Shown: positions 16,654 to 25,671 of the stretch, piece after piece
Layout of the letters: each line of letters begins with the position of its first letter
Numbering within the stretch: the first letter of the stretch is position 1
Assembly (NCBI RefSeq): GCF_003987645.1
Contig: NZ_NGKA01000003.1
Coordinates: 62,001-126,000 of the forward strand
Length of the DNA stretch: 64,000 bases
Direction of reading: 5' to 3'
DNA from: Vagococcus elongatus
GTDB taxonomy: Bacteria > Bacillota > Bacilli > Lactobacillales > Vagococcaceae
Made by a program: the position numbers and the translations under genes
The notes under the pieces: model-generated
The model's database searches: none
What the model was told of the DNA's origin: nothing
What the model saw: the letters and a program-made list of their open reading frames with translations, nothing else

Positions 16654-18041
16654 CGGGAAAAGTACTTTTTACAGAAACTGTTCTTAGAGATGGTCAACAA
16701 AGTCAAATTGCTACGCGAATGCCGATAGAAGATATGCTGCCGATTTTGCAAACCATGGACACAGCCGGATACCATGCTTTAGAAGTATGGGGAGGGGCGA
16801 CATTCGATGCGTGCTTGCGATTTCTCAATGAAGATCCATGGGAAAGATTACGAAAAATCAGAGCAGCAGTTAAAAAAACAAAGTTACAGATGTTATTGAG
16901 AGGACAAAACTTGCTGGGATATAAAAACTATCCTGACGATGTGGTTGAATGTTTTATTCAAAAGTCGATAGAAAATGGTATCGACATCATCAGAGTTTTT
17001 GATGCCTTAAATGATACACGAAATTTGATGACTTCCATTGAAGCCACTCGAAAGTATGGGGGCCATTGTCAGTCGGCAATTTCCTATACAACAAGTGATT
17101 TCCATACCATTGAGTATTATGCAAAATTGGCCAAAGAACTGGAACAAATGGGGTCAGATTCTATTTGTATCAAAGATATGGCTGGAATTTTAACACCTCA
17201 AGATGCTTATCAACTTGTTTCGGCAATCAAAGCTGAAATCGATGTGCCGTTGGAAGTTCATACTCATGCTACAAGCGGTATTTCGGAGATGACTTACTTG
17301 AAATCAGTGGAGGCAGGTGCAGAAATCATTGACACAGCTATTTCTTCTTTTTCTGGTGGAACAAGTCAACCGGCCACTGAATCACTGGCAATTGCCTTGG
17401 GGACGTTAGGTTATGAGACGGGCTTGGATATGGAGAAAATTGCGGCCATTGCCAACTACTTTAACCCAATCAGAGATAAGTATCGTAAAGAAGGTTTGCT
17501 GAATCCTAAAGTTAAAGATACGGAGCCTAAAGCACTTATTTACCAAGTACCAGGTGGGATGTTGTCAAACTTATTAAGTCAGTTGGAAGACCAAGGATTG
17601 AGCGACAAATATGAGGCTGTGCTGATGGAAGTTCCTAAAGTACGTTCAGAGTTAGGATATCCTCCTTTAGTGACGCCACTTTCCCAAATGGTGGGGACCC
17701 AAGCAGTCATGAATGTTGTCAGCGGCGAGCGCTATAAGATGGTACCAACAGAGATCAAAGATTACGTCAAAGGATTATATGGCAGACCGCCAGTTCCAAT
17801 TTCAGAAGAAATTGTTAAATTAATTGCTGGCGATGAAGAAATCATCACAGCACGTCCGGCAGATTTATTGAAACCTGCCATGGAAATATACAAAGAAGAA
17901 ATCAAAGATTATGCACATACAACAGAAGATGTTCTGCTCTATGCACTGTTTCCAAAGCAAGGCAAGGATTTTCTAGGCAGACGGGAAGATCGTTTTTATG
18001 ACGTGCCAGTGCAGACGGTAAATGTTGAGATAAGTATATAA
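16650..18041 (+). CDS. oadA: oxaloacetate decarboxylase carboxyltransferase subunit alpha
   Basis: 463-residue soluble TIM-barrel enzyme that moves the carboxyl group from oxaloacetate (or a related acid) to biotin on OadD. Signatures in order: ETVLRDGQQS, RGQNLLGYKNYPDD, FDALND, SICIKDMAG with the catalytic Lys, and the metal-binding HTHATSG. The C-terminal conserved domain ends near GEEI-type sequence around residue 400, and the biotinyl domain is absent, consistent with the separate carrier gene. AAAGGAG precedes the ATG. No citrate lyase genes are in the window, so oxaloacetate may come from malate or citrate metabolism elsewhere. Confidence 0.9.
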   Translation: MTGKVLFTETVLRDGQQSQIATRMPIEDMLPILQTMDTAGYHALEVWGGATFDACLRFLNEDPWERLRKIRAAVKKTKLQMLLRGQNLLGYKNYPDDVVECFIQKSIENGIDIIRVFDALNDTRNLMTSIEATRKYGGHCQSAISYTTSDFHTIEYYAKLAKELEQMGSDSICIKDMAGILTPQDAYQLVSAIKAEIDVPLEVHTHATSGISEMTYLKSVEAGAEIIDTAISSFSGGTSQPATESLAIALGTLGYETGLDMEKIAAIANYFNPIRDKYRKEGLLNPKVKDTEPKALIYQVPGGMLSNLLSQLEDQGLSDKYEAVLMEVPKVRSELGYPPLVTPLSQMVGTQAVMNVVSGERYKMVPTEIKDYVKGLYGRPPVPISEEIVKLIAGDEEIITARPADLLKPAMEIYKEEIKDYAHTTEDVLLYALFPKQGKDFLGRREDRFYDVPVQTVNVEISI

Positions 18042-18084
18042 AATCAAGAAATAAAATGCATTAATATTTTTTGAAGACCCGTTA

Positions 18085-18123
18085 ACAAAAATGCTAGGGA
18101 AAAATCCCTAGCATTTTTGTTTA
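18085..18123. terminator. bidirectional terminator between oadA and the EIIC gene
   Basis: CAAAAATGCTAGGGA and TCCCTAGCATTTTTG form a perfect 15-bp stem with a 4-base loop. A and T runs on both sides allow it to end both converging units. Confidence 0.85.
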
Positions 18124-18132
18124 AATATTATA

Positions 18133-19440
18133 TTAGTTCAATTCAGCAGCTTGCTGTATTGATACTCGTTCACTAATTTTGAGGAACGGAAGATAAACAA
18201 CTACCCCTAATGCAATCAGCAGAACTTGCAAGACCGGTGCTCGCCAATCTCCCCCAGTGGCGAGCCATCCACTGATGATTGGTGGAGTAATCCACGGCAC
18301 CATTACAACGGTTTTACTTACCATTCCTGCAGCGGTCGCTGCATAGGCAATGATCGTTTGCAAAGCAGGAAGTACAACAAAAGGAATCATCATCGGTAAG
18401 TTAAAGACGATTGGCAAACCGAAAATAACGGGCTCGTTGATTTCGAATAATCCCGGAGCAACCGCAAGCTTTGCAATTTCTCGGTAAGGTCGGAATTTTG
18501 AAAACAAGAATATAGCAACCAATAATGAAATAGTTGCTCCAGTTCCTCCCATTTGAGCGAATGCTGTTTGGAATGGAGCTGTTAGGATATGAGGCGGCTC
18601 GGTTCCATTAGAAAATGCCAGCATATTGTCGGTAATGTTTTGAGTCATAAAAGGTTCGGTGAAGGATCCATTGATAACAGATTGATGGATACCGAAAGTG
18701 AACAGGAAGTTACCTAAACTGTACAAGAATAAATAACCAGGTAAACTTGTTCCAATTCCTCTTAACGGTTCCTGAATCAGTGTGACAATAAGTGTAACCA
18801 AATCTTTACCAAGGGTAATATCTAAAATTAATGCTAATGCTGCAAATAATGAGATACTTATCAAAGATGGAATCAGCACGTTAAAGGACTTTTCAACTGC
18901 CGGAGGAACACCTTCTCCTAAATTGATTTTCAATTTCTTTCTGTTGGATAAAAAAATCAATAACTCAGTTTCAACTAAGCCAATAATAATTCCGGCGAAC
19001 ATAGAAGATGTTCCAAGGTTGCTGAAAGTTAAGATGCCGCTTGTTACGATTTCTACATCACCAGAAACAGAAGTGACAGAAACGCTTAAAGGCATCATCA
19101 CCACTAATGTAGCTAATGCCATGAGTGCTGCTGAAATCGGGTTTTCAAACAAACGGTTTTTAGACAGGAAATAAGCGATGGCCGGACACAATAATAAACC
19201 GGCTATATTTAAAGTACCGTTAGTAATGCTGTTTCCAAATTGTTGCAAGGTAACTAATGTATCACCATCTGCGATCCATGGGAATAAAACGTTGTTTACC
19301 ATCACAGCAAGACCTGCCAAAATAAACAACGGCATAATCGTAGCAAAGGCATCTCGCAATGAACGTAAATGAATTTGCCCTCCAAGCTTTGAAGCGATTT
19401 CTACAAACTTATCCATTTTACTACTTTTTTGAGTTTCCAT
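18133..19440 (-). CDS. PTS cellobiose/beta-glucoside EIIC (CelB-like)
   Basis: 435-residue membrane permease of the lactose/cellobiose PTS family, about ten helices. Motifs: VPPAVEKSFNVLIPS, FGIHQSV, the sugar-site FEINEPVIFGLPIVFN and TPPIISGWLATGG. It imports and, with EIIB and EIIA, phosphorylates a beta-glucoside. It is downstream of the 6-phospho-beta-glucosidase gene by 18 bases, so the operon encodes transport and hydrolysis. EIIA and EIIB are not present here and must be supplied elsewhere. Expression is probably controlled by the divergent RpiR protein and by CcpA through sites at 20871-20939. Confidence 0.85.
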   Translation of the reverse strand: METQKSSKMDKFVEIASKLGGQIHLRSLRDAFATIMPLFILAGLAVMVNNVLFPWIADGDTLVTLQQFGNSITNGTLNIAGLLLCPAIAYFLSKNRLFENPISAALMALATLVVMMPLSVSVTSVSGDVEIVTSGILTFSNLGTSSMFAGIIIGLVETELLIFLSNRKKLKINLGEGVPPAVEKSFNVLIPSLISISLFAALALILDITLGKDLVTLIVTLIQEPLRGIGTSLPGYLFLYSLGNFLFTFGIHQSVINGSFTEPFMTQNITDNMLAFSNGTEPPHILTAPFQTAFAQMGGTGATISLLVAIFLFSKFRPYREIAKLAVAPGLFEINEPVIFGLPIVFNLPMMIPFVVLPALQTIIAYAATAAGMVSKTVVMVPWITPPIISGWLATGGDWRAPVLQVLLIALGVVVYLPFLKISERVSIQQAAELN

Positions 19441-19458
19441 AATGTGACCTCCTTTGAT

Positions 19459-20826
19459 TTATTCCAATTTTTCTCCATTAGATTTTATTACTTGCTGCAA
19501 CCATTGATAACTTTTTTTAGGAGTACGTTTTAAATCTTTCAAGTCGTGATTTTCCCGGTTAACGTAAACCACACCATAACGTTTGCGCATATCTCCTTGA
19601 GAACTGAGAATATCGATTAGTCCCCACCCAAGATAGCCTAAAATATCAACGCCATCTAATTCAACAGCATCTTTCATCGCTTGGAAATGTTTACGATGGT
19701 AGTCAATACGATAATCATCTTCAATAGGATTTTTGCCATCCCATTCCTCAATAACGCCAATGCCGTTTTCTATCGGGAAGACGGGTAAATTGTAACGATA
19801 ATACATTTTATTAAGAATATCTCTGAACCCTGTGGAATCTATTTGCCAATTCCATTCGGTGGTGTCAAGGTAAGGATTGTCTTGTTTTCCTTTTTGTAAA
19901 TAGTAGTTAGGTGCTGTTCCTGCCGGGACATTTTTGTGATTGACAGTTGTACTGGCGTAGTAGCTAAACGTTAAGTAATCACTGTAAACTTTTGCTAATT
20001 CTTCCAGTTCTCCTGCCATGATGTTCAGATCAATTCCCTGATTTTTAACAAATGTCAGGTAATATTCAGGATATTTTCCTCTAGTAAATACTTCAAGCAA
20101 GGAATGATTGACAAATTCATCAAATTCTCTGGCTAATCTGACATCTTCTGGATGACAAGTAGCTGGATAGACTTCTTGATAAGCTAACATGCCGCTGATT
20201 TGGCAATCGGTATGTTCATGAATGTAATTTGCAACGTATGCATGTGCCAACATGGTGTTGTGCTGAATCTGATATAATTCTTCAAGAGTTTCTTCTCCAT
20301 CAAGGTAGCCGGCAGTTCTGAAACCTTCTGGTAAATGGAAACAGTTTTGCTCATTGAAAGTCAACCAGTGTTTCACTTTGTGTCCAAATCTTTTAACCAT
20401 TTCAATTCCGTAACGTTTGAAAGCTTCCACGACTTCTTTGCCCAAAAAGCCATTATATTTTTTAGCCAAGTTGAGCGGCATGTCAAAGTGGTAAAGGCAA
20501 ATCATTGGTTCGATGCCTCTGGCAATCAGTGCATCAATAAAAATGTCGTAAAACTTGATGCCTTCTTCGTTCCATTCACCGTCCCCCATGGGGTTGACAC
20601 GACTCCAGGATATTTGGAAACGATACATATTCATGCCTAAATCTGCCATGTAATCAAAGTCTTCAAGATAACGGTGGTAACTATCGGTGGCCACTTTCCA
20701 ATCTGACGCATGTTCGCTGGCTTCCCTGATATCGTAAACTGATAAACCTTTCCCTCCTTCATTCCAAGCACCTTCAGTTTGCATGCTAGATACTGAATTA
20801 CCCCAATAAAAATTTTTCTTTAGCAA
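19459..20826 (-). CDS. 6-phospho-beta-glucosidase, GH1
   Basis: Hydrolyses phosphorylated beta-glucosides delivered by the adjacent EIIC. GH1 signatures: YWGNSVSSMQTEGAW at the N-terminus, acid/base Glu in HWLTFNEQN, nucleophile Glu in FPIENGIG, and LGWGLIDILSSQGDMRKRYG carrying the phosphate-binding Ser/Lys/Tyr region of phospho-glucosidases. The start chosen is TTG at 20826 because GGAGG lies seven bases before it and the protein then begins as family members do; an in-frame extension to 20904 has no such support. 455 residues, close to the usual size. Confidence 0.88.
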   Translation of the reverse strand: MLKKNFYWGNSVSSMQTEGAWNEGGKGLSVYDIREASEHASDWKVATDSYHRYLEDFDYMADLGMNMYRFQISWSRVNPMGDGEWNEEGIKFYDIFIDALIARGIEPMICLYHFDMPLNLAKKYNGFLGKEVVEAFKRYGIEMVKRFGHKVKHWLTFNEQNCFHLPEGFRTAGYLDGEETLEELYQIQHNTMLAHAYVANYIHEHTDCQISGMLAYQEVYPATCHPEDVRLAREFDEFVNHSLLEVFTRGKYPEYYLTFVKNQGIDLNIMAGELEELAKVYSDYLTFSYYASTTVNHKNVPAGTAPNYYLQKGKQDNPYLDTTEWNWQIDSTGFRDILNKMYYRYNLPVFPIENGIGVIEEWDGKNPIEDDYRIDYHRKHFQAMKDAVELDGVDILGYLGWGLIDILSSQGDMRKRYGVVYVNRENHDLKDLKRTPKKSYQWLQQVIKSNGEKLE

Positions 20827-20870
20827 AATAATACCTCCATTTCTAATAATTATCTCTATTATATCTCGTT

Positions 20871-20886
20871 TATAAAGCGCTTTCGT
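20871..20886 (-). promoter_or_regulatory. cre-like site before the beta-glucoside operon
   Basis: TATAAAGCGCTTTCGT is close to the ideal cre TGAAAGCGCTTTCA. It lies between the GH1 start and the RpiR operator, where CcpA could repress the minus-strand operon. Confidence 0.55.
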
Positions 20887-20922
20887 TTCGTAATTAACCA
20901 ACATTTTCAGAATTTCTAATTT

Positions 20923-20939
20923 GTTTCATAATATGAAAC
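20923..20939. promoter_or_regulatory. palindromic operator for RpiR-type regulator
   Basis: GTTTCATAATATGAAAC is a perfect palindrome with 8-base arms and a central A. It sits in the divergent promoter region, covering the likely -35 of the regulator gene, whose extended -10 TGGTATAAT is at 20946-20954. RpiR proteins bind such GAAA-flanked palindromes. Confidence 0.7.
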
Positions 20940-20997
20940 GTTTTATGGTATAATCGTCTTGGAAATCACGTCTTATAGATAGAAGGAGAAGGTGCAT

Positions 20998-21795
20998 ATG
21001 AAGTATGATTTGTTGCTCCGGCTGCAGCGCTTCAATAATCATTATCAAGATCAAGACGATATAGACACACGTATTTTGAAATATTTGATGAACCACATGA
21101 ATTTGGGTACGATTACTTTAAGGCACATTGCTGAGGAATGTTATACTTCCAAGTCCAGTGTGCACCGCTTTATAAAAAAACTCGGCTATGCCAGCTTTTC
21201 AGAATTTCAAATGAGTTATTATAATATTCCGACCACTCGACGGGAAGCGAAAATTGATGCTCAAATTGTCGCTAAAGGAAACAACAGTAATGATAACGAA
21301 TTTATCCGTCACCGGTTTGATTTGATTTTAAACGATTTAAACGCCTATCGCGAAGAAATCAATTTAGCTCAAATTGAATATGTTGCTGATTTGATTCATC
21401 AGTATAAACACGTACATATCTACTCGACCATGATACCGGGAAATTTGGCGGAGATTCTACAGTTTCAACTGCTGGCTGCTGAAAAACACATCGAATATTT
21501 TCCGCTCCTTGGTGATCAAATAAAAATGGCAGAAACATTGGATAAAGATAGTTTAGCTATTTTTATTTCATTGGAAGGAAGCTATATCAGTAATAAAGAA
21601 CTGACATTAAAAATCATAGCTTCAGATGCTTACAGGCTTCTCATCACACAAAATCCTAATATGAAGTTCTCCAATCTTTTCGACAAAGTGGTTCCGCTAG
21701 GTTCCCACCACCATGAACTTTCAGGAAAGTACAAACTTTTGATATTTATCGAATTTTTGATTCATAAGTATCATTTAAAGTATGGCAATATCTAG
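20998..21795 (+). CDS. RpiR-family regulator (beta-glucoside operon)
   Basis: N-terminal RpiR helix-turn-helix (about residues 20-75, with ITLRHIAEECYTSKSSVHRFIKKLGYASFSEFQ split over two helices) and a C-terminal sugar-isomerase-like (SIS) ligand domain. About 265 residues, the usual size. ATG 20998 is nine bases after AAGGAG; the GTG at 20992 is too near. Transcribed divergently from the EIIC/GH1 genes across a perfect palindrome, so it is very likely their regulator, sensing a phosphorylated sugar. The SIS part is less conserved than typical and the ligand is unknown. Confidence 0.8.
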   Translation: MKYDLLLRLQRFNNHYQDQDDIDTRILKYLMNHMNLGTITLRHIAEECYTSKSSVHRFIKKLGYASFSEFQMSYYNIPTTRREAKIDAQIVAKGNNSNDNEFIRHRFDLILNDLNAYREEINLAQIEYVADLIHQYKHVHIYSTMIPGNLAEILQFQLLAAEKHIEYFPLLGDQIKMAETLDKDSLAIFISLEGSYISNKELTLKIIASDAYRLLITQNPNMKFSNLFDKVVPLGSHHHELSGKYKLLIFIEFLIHKYHLKYGNI

Positions 21796-21855
21796 GTCAA
21801 GACCATAAAAAAGCATTATTGCAAAAAATAGTTGCTCTATGGAAGGGGTTAATCT

Positions 21856-23943
21856 ATGACGCTTTTAGCACAAATTTTTTTATTTATCGTATTGGTTATG
21901 TTATCAAATCTGCTGAACCACTACATCAATGCTGTTCCGCTTGCACTTATTCAAATAGCTTTAGGACTTTTGACAGCTCTCCTGTTTGATTTTGAGCTTT
22001 TGATACCCTCGGATTTATTCTTACTTTTTTTCGTGGCACCGTTGCTCTTTCACGCCGGTCGCCGTTTTCCAGTCAAACAAATAAAAATTTTGACTTGGCC
22101 TACCATTGCATTTTCAACACTACTTGTTTTTGTGACGGCTTTTTTTGGTGGGGCAGCTATTCAGGCTTTTATTCCAGCCTTGCCTCTTGCCGGGGGAATT
22201 GCCCTGATGAGTATTTTAGCGCCTATCGACCATATTATGGTGGACGAAAATATCAAGCTGGTTCCTTTGCCTCAAAAAATTCTTCGTCTGGTTGAAGGGG
22301 AGGCTCTTGTCAATGAAGTGAGCGGATTGACCGCGTTTAAGTTTGCGATTTTGGCGATTACTACCGGTCATTTTTCAATGCGGGAAGCATCCGCAAATTT
22401 TTTCTATAGTTTAGTTGCGGGGTTTATTATTGGATATTTTCTCATCAATGTGATTAATATTTTTGAAAGCTGGGTCATTGAGGAGGGCATCAACGACACT
22501 ATTTTCATGACACTTATCCAGCTCGTCACGCCCTTTTTTATTTATTATGTTGCGGAGCATTTGCTGCATGCTTCCGGAGGGATTGCCGTTGTGACAGCGG
22601 GAGTTTTATCACAAAATACGCCCTTGAAGATTGGCAATCTCATCCCTGATTTGCTGATTACGAGAGAGCATGTTTGGCATTTGGCAGTTTATTTATTGAC
22701 CGGAGTGATTTTTATTATATTGGGCATGGAATTTGTTATCGCTTTTCAGCATGTCTCATCTCCCACCGCTAGTTTTTTGGTAACGGTCGCTTTTTGCATT
22801 ATTTTAGCCTATTTGATTTTGTCTCTGATTCGTTTTCTTTGGACGTGGGGATACATCAAGCTGGAGCAGCGAAAGCCTTATACTTATGATCAGCCGTGGC
22901 TCACAGCTCTGACAGCTACATTGATTGGCAGTCGAGGTGCCATCAATATGGCCTCTGTTTTGTCTATCCCTTTATTGGTTGATACGGGACAGCCATTTCC
23001 TCACCGGGACTTTATTATTATTGTTTCTGCCGGTGTTATCGGTTTGAGTATTATTGTTCCGCCATTGTTTGTTCCATTTTTATCAAAGCGCTTGGCAGGT
23101 TCAAACACGACATGGGTCACTGCTTCCCACCAAAGAGGCTTATCTTTAGAGACTTTGGAAGAATATGAAGCGCGTAAAATGATTGTTTCACGAGCCATTG
23201 ATTATTTAGAGAAAGTGAATGAAAAAGAAGATCAGTTGGCAATTCTTGACTTGCTGACAGAATACCAGATTTTATCAAGAAAAATAGACAGGGAAATCAT
23301 GTTGTTGCAGACAGAAAACAGCAATGGTTTTGAAGATGAGGAAGAAGAAGCAGTCAACTTTGCCCTGAACAGCGAAGTCAGGTATTTAAATCAATTGTTA
23401 ATAGAAAAAGAAATCGATCAGACGCTTTACCGCTTTTTTAAAAGTAATATTGTCCGTAAAAAGCAGCAGTTCAAGACCAAAAAGATGACGTTCATCACCC
23501 GTCTTAAACAGATGATTATCTTGCAATTCAAACTAGATCAACTTGCAAAGCTTTTTATTAAGAAGCAGTCGGATTTTATTAATGAAGAAAAAATTTATCA
23601 GGTAGAATTGGATTGTTCCCTCAAAGCTATTGAAGACATTGAAAAAGAAATTCGAGCTCAGAAAGATAAAAAAAATCACTATGTGGTAACTTTAGACTAT
23701 TTGATAAAAGAATATCAGAATAATATCGAGAGAATTTATCTTTACGGTGCGGATAAAATGGAGGATTACTTGTTTGAATTGTATGAACTGCATGTTCAAA
23801 CATTGACCGCTGAACGGGCATTTATCCAGCAGTTGTATGAAGAAGGGCGCATTTCTAGAACTTTGGCTGCAAAACTGCGTCAATTTGTAAATTACTCGGA
23901 GATCTCGATGATGGCAATCATCCACAGTGACGAATCTTTTTAA
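21856..23943 (+). CDS. CPA1-type cation/proton antiporter with cytoplasmic tail
   Basis: 695-residue protein: about twelve membrane helices (1-420) then a hydrophilic, largely helical cytoplasmic region (about 430-695). Family landmarks are present in altered form: APIDHI around Asp 125 where most members have PTDP, and EGEALVNE (residues 147-154) where they have EGESLxND, so the second conserved Asp is Glu 154. GSRGAINMA is the usual helix-XI motif. It probably exchanges Na+ or K+ for protons in pH or salt homeostasis. It stands alone after the RpiR gene and is followed by a hairpin at 24114-24156. Confidence 0.75.
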   Translation: MTLLAQIFLFIVLVMLSNLLNHYINAVPLALIQIALGLLTALLFDFELLIPSDLFLLFFVAPLLFHAGRRFPVKQIKILTWPTIAFSTLLVFVTAFFGGAAIQAFIPALPLAGGIALMSILAPIDHIMVDENIKLVPLPQKILRLVEGEALVNEVSGLTAFKFAILAITTGHFSMREASANFFYSLVAGFIIGYFLINVINIFESWVIEEGINDTIFMTLIQLVTPFFIYYVAEHLLHASGGIAVVTAGVLSQNTPLKIGNLIPDLLITREHVWHLAVYLLTGVIFIILGMEFVIAFQHVSSPTASFLVTVAFCIILAYLILSLIRFLWTWGYIKLEQRKPYTYDQPWLTALTATLIGSRGAINMASVLSIPLLVDTGQPFPHRDFIIIVSAGVIGLSIIVPPLFVPFLSKRLAGSNTTWVTASHQRGLSLETLEEYEARKMIVSRAIDYLEKVNEKEDQLAILDLLTEYQILSRKIDREIMLLQTENSNGFEDEEEEAVNFALNSEVRYLNQLLIEKEIDQTLYRFFKSNIVRKKQQFKTKKMTFITRLKQMIILQFKLDQLAKLFIKKQSDFINEEKIYQVELDCSLKAIEDIEKEIRAQKDKKNHYVVTLDYLIKEYQNNIERIYLYGADKMEDYLFELYELHVQTLTAERAFIQQLYEEGRISRTLAAKLRQFVNYSEISMMAIIHSDESF

Positions 23944-24113
23944 TCGGTAGTGACGGTGTGTGACAAGAGATTTTTTTTATGATTGCTTGAATCAGCTTGA
24001 GAAAAAATCATATGAAGTTTTCTTTATACGTTTATCCTATTGACCATGAGAAAAGTAAAAATGAACTGATGAGTTGTTTATAGTTGATATTTTGAAAGAG
24101 ACAGATAAATTAA

Positions 24114-24156
24114 AACCAGACATCTTCTCCTAATCTGAGAGAAAATATCTGGTTTA
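24114..24156 (+). terminator. terminator-like hairpin after the antiporter
   Basis: AAACCAGA and CTCT-flanked segments pair with GAGA and TCTGGTTT across a mismatched middle. It lies 170 bases after the stop, and just beyond the 3' end of the tRNA gene on the other strand. Confidence 0.5.
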
Positions 24157-24171
24157 GAATTTAAAAAGCAA

Positions 24172-24255
24172 TGCGGCCGAGAAGACTCGAACTTCCACGA
24201 TATTGCTACCACTAGCGCCTGAAGCTAGCGCGTCTGCCAATTCCGCCACGACCGC
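24172..24255 (-). tRNA. tRNA-Leu (anticodon CAG)
   Basis: 84-nt gene read on the minus strand. The acceptor stem is GCGGTCG/CGGCCGC with one G-U pair, the D-loop has GAATTGGCAGAC, the anticodon stem CTAGC/GCTAG encloses TTCAGGC (anticodon CAG), there is a long class II variable arm, and the T-loop reads GTTCGAGTC. Discriminator base A. CCA is not encoded. Its class II arm and D-loop fit leucine tRNA. Confidence 0.93.
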
Positions 24256-24342
24256 ATAGGTACATAATAATACTATTTTTCCAGTAATTCAAGTTTTTTC
24301 ATGTTCCAAACTATCCGTTAAAAAAGACGGTATGATAAATAA

Positions 24343-24389
24343 GAAGAAAAAAATTATGCCGCTTTTTTGCAAGAAAGGGCATAATTTTT
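24343..24389 (-). terminator. terminator of the ribU operon
   Basis: A perfect 12-bp stem, AAAAATTATGCC with GGCATAATTTTT, with a T-rich tail on the minus strand, directly after the last gene. Confidence 0.8.
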
Positions 24390-24398
24390 ACGTCATAG

Positions 24399-24854
24399 TT
24401 AGTCATACAAACATTTTTCTGCTGTTTTATTACCCACATCAATCAGGACTTGAAACCCATGATTATTCTCATCTTGATCCCAAATTTCGATAAACTGGGG
24501 AACAACTTCAATTAAGATTTCTGTTTTTTCATGGGGGTAAGCAGTATAGCTGTTTTTCCAATGTTGTTCATACAATTCTTGAAAAAATTTATTTTCTTCC
24601 AAAACGACTAACCCGTGGTTTAATGCCACTCCTTCGATTTGGACTCCCCAGTGACAGATGGCAACATTAGGGTTTTCAAGTAATTGTTTAGTTTTAGGAA
24701 AATTTTTATCCGTTTTAAAATATATTTTTTTATCATGAATGATGCAGCTGACATTTCTTACAGAAACTTTATCGTCTAAAGAAGAACCGAGAGCCATGAT
24801 TTTTTTCTTTCCTAATTTATGAAAGCATTGCTCCATTGCCAAACTAAACTCCAT
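24399..24854 (-). CDS. FMN-binding, pyridoxamine phosphate oxidase-like protein
   Basis: 151-residue single-domain protein of the split-barrel FMN-binding fold: MALGSSLDDKVSVRNVSCI, then KIYFKTDKNFPKTKQLLENPNVAICH, typical of the PNPOx-like family. These are often uncharacterised flavoproteins. The start at 24854 follows AAAAGGAGAG; a longer frame reaching 24926 lies within ribU and is not supported. It overlaps the 3' end of ribU by 11 bases and so is expressed from the same FMN-riboswitch-controlled transcript, which supports a flavin-linked role. Confidence 0.7.
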   Translation of the reverse strand: MEFSLAMEQCFHKLGKKKIMALGSSLDDKVSVRNVSCIIHDKKIYFKTDKNFPKTKQLLENPNVAICHWGVQIEGVALNHGLVVLEENKFFQELYEQHWKNSYTAYPHEKTEILIEVVPQFIEIWDQDENNHGFQVLIDVGNKTAEKCLYD

Positions 24855-25455
24855 GGGTTTCTCTCCTTTTATTGAAAATAACTGATAATTTCTTGAAAAG
24901 ACCAACGACAATCGTTGCATTGACACCTAATTTTATCAGGTTGAAAGGAATAATTCCTAGCATGACCAGTCTAGGAACGCTATTCACATAAGGATTGACA
25001 GCTTGTGTCATTTTAATGATAGCTTCCATGGATAACCCGTACAAACGGCTGTAAAAAGGGATGATGAAGTAGATATTTGACAAGCAAGCAATAAAGGTTG
25101 TAAAAATTACGCCTGAAAAAATGCCTAATGACAGTGAGGCGTTGGTTTGCTTCTTCCGATAAACGAACCATACCGGCAAAACAAAACTGCTGCTGAGAAT
25201 AAAATTTTGAATTTCTCCTGTAAACATTGAACTTGAACCGACTGTAGCGATTTTTATCAACAATTTGATCGTCACTACCCCCACTCCTGAAAGTGGGCCG
25301 TATAAAAGAGTTGCTAAGAGTTCGGGAATCGCTGCTAAATCAAAGTCCATGAATGGGGGCATAAAAGGGAGTGGAAACTTCAGCAACATCAGTAAATACG
25401 CAATAGCTCCCAAGAAAGCAACCGTCACCATTTTTTGTGTTTTTTCATTCCGCAT
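24844..25455 (-). CDS. ribU: riboflavin transporter RibU (ECF S component)
   Basis: 203-residue membrane protein with six hydrophobic segments, binding riboflavin and working with the energising ECF module encoded elsewhere. Typical features: an N-terminal basic stretch before the first helix where the S component meets EcfT, FPLPFMPPFMDFDLAAIPEL, and GPLSGVGVVTIKLLIK. The FMN riboswitch in the leader confirms the vitamin. ATG 25455 is preceded by AAGGAAG. The downstream FMN-binding protein gene overlaps its end. Confidence 0.9.
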   Translation of the reverse strand: MRNEKTQKMVTVAFLGAIAYLLMLLKFPLPFMPPFMDFDLAAIPELLATLLYGPLSGVGVVTIKLLIKIATVGSSSMFTGEIQNFILSSSFVLPVWFVYRKKQTNASLSLGIFSGVIFTTFIACLSNIYFIIPFYSRLYGLSMEAIIKMTQAVNPYVNSVPRLVMLGIIPFNLIKLGVNATIVVGLFKKLSVIFNKRRETHGV

Positions 25456-25477
25456 TAATTGTCATCTTCCTTTCCAA

Positions 25478-25509
25478 ATAAAAAAGCTCTGCAAATAATT
25501 CTGCAGAGC
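25478..25509 (-). terminator. FMN-riboswitch terminator
   Basis: GCTCTGCA and TGCAGAGC pair perfectly with a T-run after them on the minus strand. It lies between the aptamer and ribU, and would form when FMN is bound, stopping transcription. A second small stem, ACCTAG/CTAGGT (25531-25550), lies between. Confidence 0.8.
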
Positions 25510-25555
25510 GTACTAATTAAAGTATTTTACCTAGGATAAATTCTAGGTATACCAA

Positions 25556-25671
25556 ATTGTTCCTTCTTTCATCCAGACTTTACTGTCGGTTTCAGAATTT
25601 CACTGAATCAACCATTTAAGGTTCGCGGACTTTACCGCCGGTCGGGAATTTCACCCTGCCCTGAAGAACTA
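25556..25671 (-). ncRNA. FMN riboswitch (RFN element)
   Basis: On the minus strand the conserved blocks appear in order: CTTCAGGGCAGGGTGAAATT, CCGACCGGCGGTAAAGTCCG, a variable stem, AACCGACAGTAAAGTCTGGA and GAAAGAAGGAAC. This is an essentially complete RFN aptamer. It controls ribU and the overlapping flavoprotein gene through the downstream terminator. Confidence 0.95.
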
